Below, piece after piece: positions 62,287 to 64,000 of a stretch of 64,000 nt of DNA. The notes beneath the pieces were generated by a model. It worked only from the letters and a program-made list of their open reading frames with translations, did no database searches and had not been told where the DNA came from. Both the position numbers and the translations under genes were made by a program. The stretch is from Herbidospora sakaeratensis. Its GTDB lineage: Bacteria > Actinomycetota > Actinomycetes > Streptosporangiales > Streptosporangiaceae. Numbering within the stretch: position 1 is the first letter of the stretch; each line of letters opens with the position of its first letter. The stretch covers positions 229,811 to 293,810 of the forward strand of contig NZ_BBXC01000015.1 of the NCBI RefSeq assembly GCF_001570525.1. Direction: 5' to 3'.

Positions 62287-63487
62287 CCACGGCGTCGGCC
62301 AGCAGGCGGCCCTGGAGGGTGAGCACCGCGCGGCCCTTCTTGAACGCCTCGACGTCGAGCAGCCCCCCGGCGAGCGCCTTGGCCGCCGCCGGCCTGACCT
62401 CTTTGGCCAGGTCGTCGAGCGGGTAGCCGTCGACCAGCCGGAGTTCGAGCATGACGCGCTCCAGGGTGCGCTCCTCGGCGGAGGTCTGCTCCCGCGCGTG
62501 GGCGGGCGAGTGGCCCTGGGCCAGGCGGGCGGCGTAGGCCGACGGGTGTTTGACGTTCCACCAGCGCACCCCGCCGACGTGGCTGTGGGCGCCCGGACCG
62601 GCGCCCCACCAGTCGGCGCCCGACCAGTAGAGCAGGTTGTGGCGGCAGCGGGCCTTCTCGCTGGTGGCCCAGTTGGAGACCTCGTACCAGGAGAAACCGG
62701 CCTTGGTCAGGAGCTCGTCGGCGATCAGGTAGCGGTCGGCGGCGACGTCGTCGTCGGGCATGGGCAGGTCGCCGCGGCGGATGCGGGCGGCCAGGCGGGT
62801 GCCGGTCTCGACGATCAGGGAGTAGGCCGACACGTGGTCGGGCCCGGCCGCGATGGCGGCCTCCAGCGAGGCCCGCCAGTCGTCGTCGGTCTCGCCCGGC
62901 GTTCCGTAGATCAGGTCGAGGTTGACGTGGGCGAACCCCGCCTCCTTCGCGTCGTGGACGGCCTGGGCCGCCCGCCCCGGCGTGTGCCGCCGGTCGAGCA
63001 CCTGGAGCACGCGGTCGCGGGCGCTCTGCATGCCGAAGGAGATCCGGTTGATGCCGCCCTCGCGCAGGGCCGCCAGCTCGCGCGGGCCGACCGACTCGGG
63101 GTTGGCCTCGGTGGTGACCTCGGCGTCGTGGTCGATGCCGAACTCCTCGTGGACGGCCTTGAGGATGCGCACCAGATCGCCCGGGGGCAGCAGTGTCGGG
63201 GTGCCGCCGCCGAAGAAGACCGTCGAGACCGACAGGTCGGCGTCGCCGAGCACCCGCCGGGCCAGCCGGATCTCCTCGATCGCGGTGTCGGCGTAAGAGC
63301 TTTGTGAGGCTCCGGACCCTAGCTCCGACGCCGTGTAGGTGTTGAAGTCGCAGTAGCCGCACCGGCTCGCGCAGAAGGGGACGTGCACATAGAAACCGAA
63401 CGGACGCCCGCCCAGCGCGGCGAGCGCCGCGGGCGGCAGTTCACCGGACGTGGGGACGGGTTCGCCGTCGGGGAGCACGGAGGGCAT
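62270..63487 (-). CDS. hemW: Radical SAM heme chaperone HemW
   Basis: A 405-aa radical-SAM protein (CASRCGYCDFNTY holds the CxxxCxxC cluster ligands, about 42-49) with FGGGTPTLLPPGDL and SFGMQSARDRVLQVLDRRHTP. Formerly annotated as an oxygen-independent coproporphyrinogen oxidase (HemN), proteins of this size insert heme. It lies downstream of the hrcA region, in the same place as in other actinomycetes. ATG 63487 is preferred over an upstream start. Confidence 0.93.
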   Translation of the reverse strand: MPSVLPDGEPVPTSGELPPAALAALGGRPFGFYVHVPFCASRCGYCDFNTYTASELGSGASQSSYADTAIEEIRLARRVLGDADLSVSTVFFGGGTPTLLPPGDLVRILKAVHEEFGIDHDAEVTTEANPESVGPRELAALREGGINRISFGMQSARDRVLQVLDRRHTPGRAAQAVHDAKEAGFAHVNLDLIYGTPGETDDDWRASLEAAIAAGPDHVSAYSLIVETGTRLAARIRRGDLPMPDDDVAADRYLIADELLTKAGFSWYEVSNWATSEKARCRHNLLYWSGADWWGAGPGAHSHVGGVRWWNVKHPSAYAARLAQGHSPAHAREQTSAEERTLERVMLELRLVDGYPLDDLAKEVRPAAAKALAGGLLDVEAFKKGRAVLTLQGRLLADAVVRDLT

Positions 63488-63518
63488 CCGCCCAGTCTGC
63501 CCGATGCCAAGAGGTCGA

Positions 63519-63580
63519 TTGACGCAGTCGCTCGCCCGCATTTATGATCCCGGCAAACTTACAGGAAACTTTCCTATAAG
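63519..63580 (+). promoter_or_regulatory. Chitinase promoter with a 23-bp inverted repeat
   Basis: TTGACG (63519-63524) and TATGAT (63543-63548) are 18 bp apart, a strong sigma-70-type promoter. From 63558 to 63580 lies an inverted repeat centred on C63569 whose inner half AGGAAA-C-TTTCCT is perfect and whose outer half CTTA/TAAG also pairs (one mismatch). It sits just after the transcription start, where a repressor would block elongation. Confidence 0.75.
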
Positions 63581-63607
63581 AAATGCCTCCTAGCAGCGGA
63601 GACAACA

Positions 63608-64000
63608 GTGCCGAGACTTCGCACCCCCCTTCTGTTAGCCCTGGTGGCCGGCCTGGTCGCCACCGCCGCGCCCGCTCCCGCCCAGGCCTCGACCGGCGAC
63701 TCGGGATACAAGCGGGTGGCCTACTTCATCCAGTGGGGCATCTACGGCCGCAACTACCACGTCAAGGACATGGTGACGACCGGCGCCGCCGCCAAGCTCA
63801 CCCACATCAACTACGCCTTCGGCTTCGTCAACCAGGGCGGCGAGTGCTACTCGGCCGACCCGTGGGCCGACTGGCAGCGCCCCGTCCCGGCCGAGCAGAG
63901 CGTCGACGGCGTGGCCGACGACGGCACCGGCGCCATCGCCGGCAACCTGAACCAGCTCAAGAAGCTCAAGGCCAAGTTCCCGAGCCTCAAGGTCCTCATC
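63608..64000 (+). CDS. Secreted GH18 chitinase, 5' part only
   Basis: The window ends inside this gene; 131 codons are seen. A signal peptide (LLLALVAGLVATAAPAPAQA, about 8-27) is followed by the opening of a glycosyl hydrolase family 18 barrel (YKRVAYFIQWGIYGRN, KLTHINYAFGFVNQGGECY). It would hydrolyse chitin outside the cell. The GTG start has GGAG 6 bases upstream. Codon 10 is the rare leucine codon TTA (63635-63637) in the signal peptide. Confidence 0.9.
   Translation, partial: MPRLRTPLLLALVAGLVATAAPAPAQASTGDSGYKRVAYFIQWGIYGRNYHVKDMVTTGAAAKLTHINYAFGFVNQGGECYSADPWADWQRPVPAEQSVDGVADDGTGAIAGNLNQLKKLKAKFPSLKVLI

Overview
The window is high-GC chromosomal DNA from a filamentous actinomycete, most likely of the order Streptosporangiales (Streptosporangium/Nonomuraea-like) or a near relative. 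This is judged from codon use, the XRE-DUF5753/DUF397 pair, an AfsR-type SARP regulator, DUF2630, DUF3097 and DUF6703 proteins, many leaderless-looking starts, and a core gene order (zinc uptake-zur-uppS-recO-leuA, then era-ybeY-phoH, then rsmE-dnaJ-hrcA-hemW) that resembles the one I know from Streptomyces. The genus cannot be fixed from sequence reading alone. No rRNA, tRNA or CRISPR array is visible.

Layout. 1-2060 is the right end of an integrated mobile element (xis, tyrosine integrase) whose body lies outside the window. 2132-9235 is conserved chromosome: a DUF6703 membrane protein, the Zur-controlled znuACB-zur operon, a CGNR regulator, then uppS, a predicted membrane-anchored beta-helix protein and recO on the minus strand. 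9405-19973 holds a CDP-alcohol phosphotransferase/DUF5941 pair, two hemerythrins, a 1122-aa SARP/ATPase regulator, an MMPL exporter and an XRE/DUF397 pair. 19970-38040 is a mosaic of small regulator-plus-target modules: ABC exporter with TetR, Lrp with ddaH-rocD, PhoD phosphatase, epimerase-SRPBCC with TetR, a compact glutamate-dehydrogenase-like protein, Gfo/Idh with an FAD oxidase, leuA with a leucine leader peptide, two double-GNAT paralogues, and MocR with a thioesterase. 38175-47516 is a complete nitrogen-scavenging locus: the urea ABC transporter urtABCDE (minus) divergent from urease ureABCFGD (plus, no ureE). 47553-63487 is mostly housekeeping (era, ybeY, phoH, HIT, rsmE, dnaJ, hrcA, hemW), interrupted by a probable 6C small RNA, a two-component system with a VanY-like peptidase, and an ECF sigma operon. 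A secreted GH18 chitinase begins at 63608 and runs off the window.

How it works together. Several control circuits can be read directly: a Zur box over the znuA promoter with zur at the end of the operon; a CIRCE element before hrcA-dnaJ; a leucine leader peptide before leuA with mutually exclusive pairings that could hide the leuA ribosome-binding site; 11-bp-phased heptamer repeats before both the SARP gene and the adjacent MMPL exporter; a triple operator between a TetR gene and SRPBCC; and a long inverted repeat at the chitinase promoter. The urea transporter and urease together import and split urea to ammonia. DdaH and RocD, next to an Lrp regulator, would feed methylarginine and ornithine carbon into glutamate metabolism.

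The most original signals are the SARP-like repeats linking the regulator to the MMPL exporter, the leuA leader switch, the 6C-like RNA, a nested hairpin element inside the ABC exporter operon, and a glutamate-dehydrogenase relative that lacks the usual catalytic segment. No wholly novel multi-gene system is evident; most of the novelty here is regulatory.
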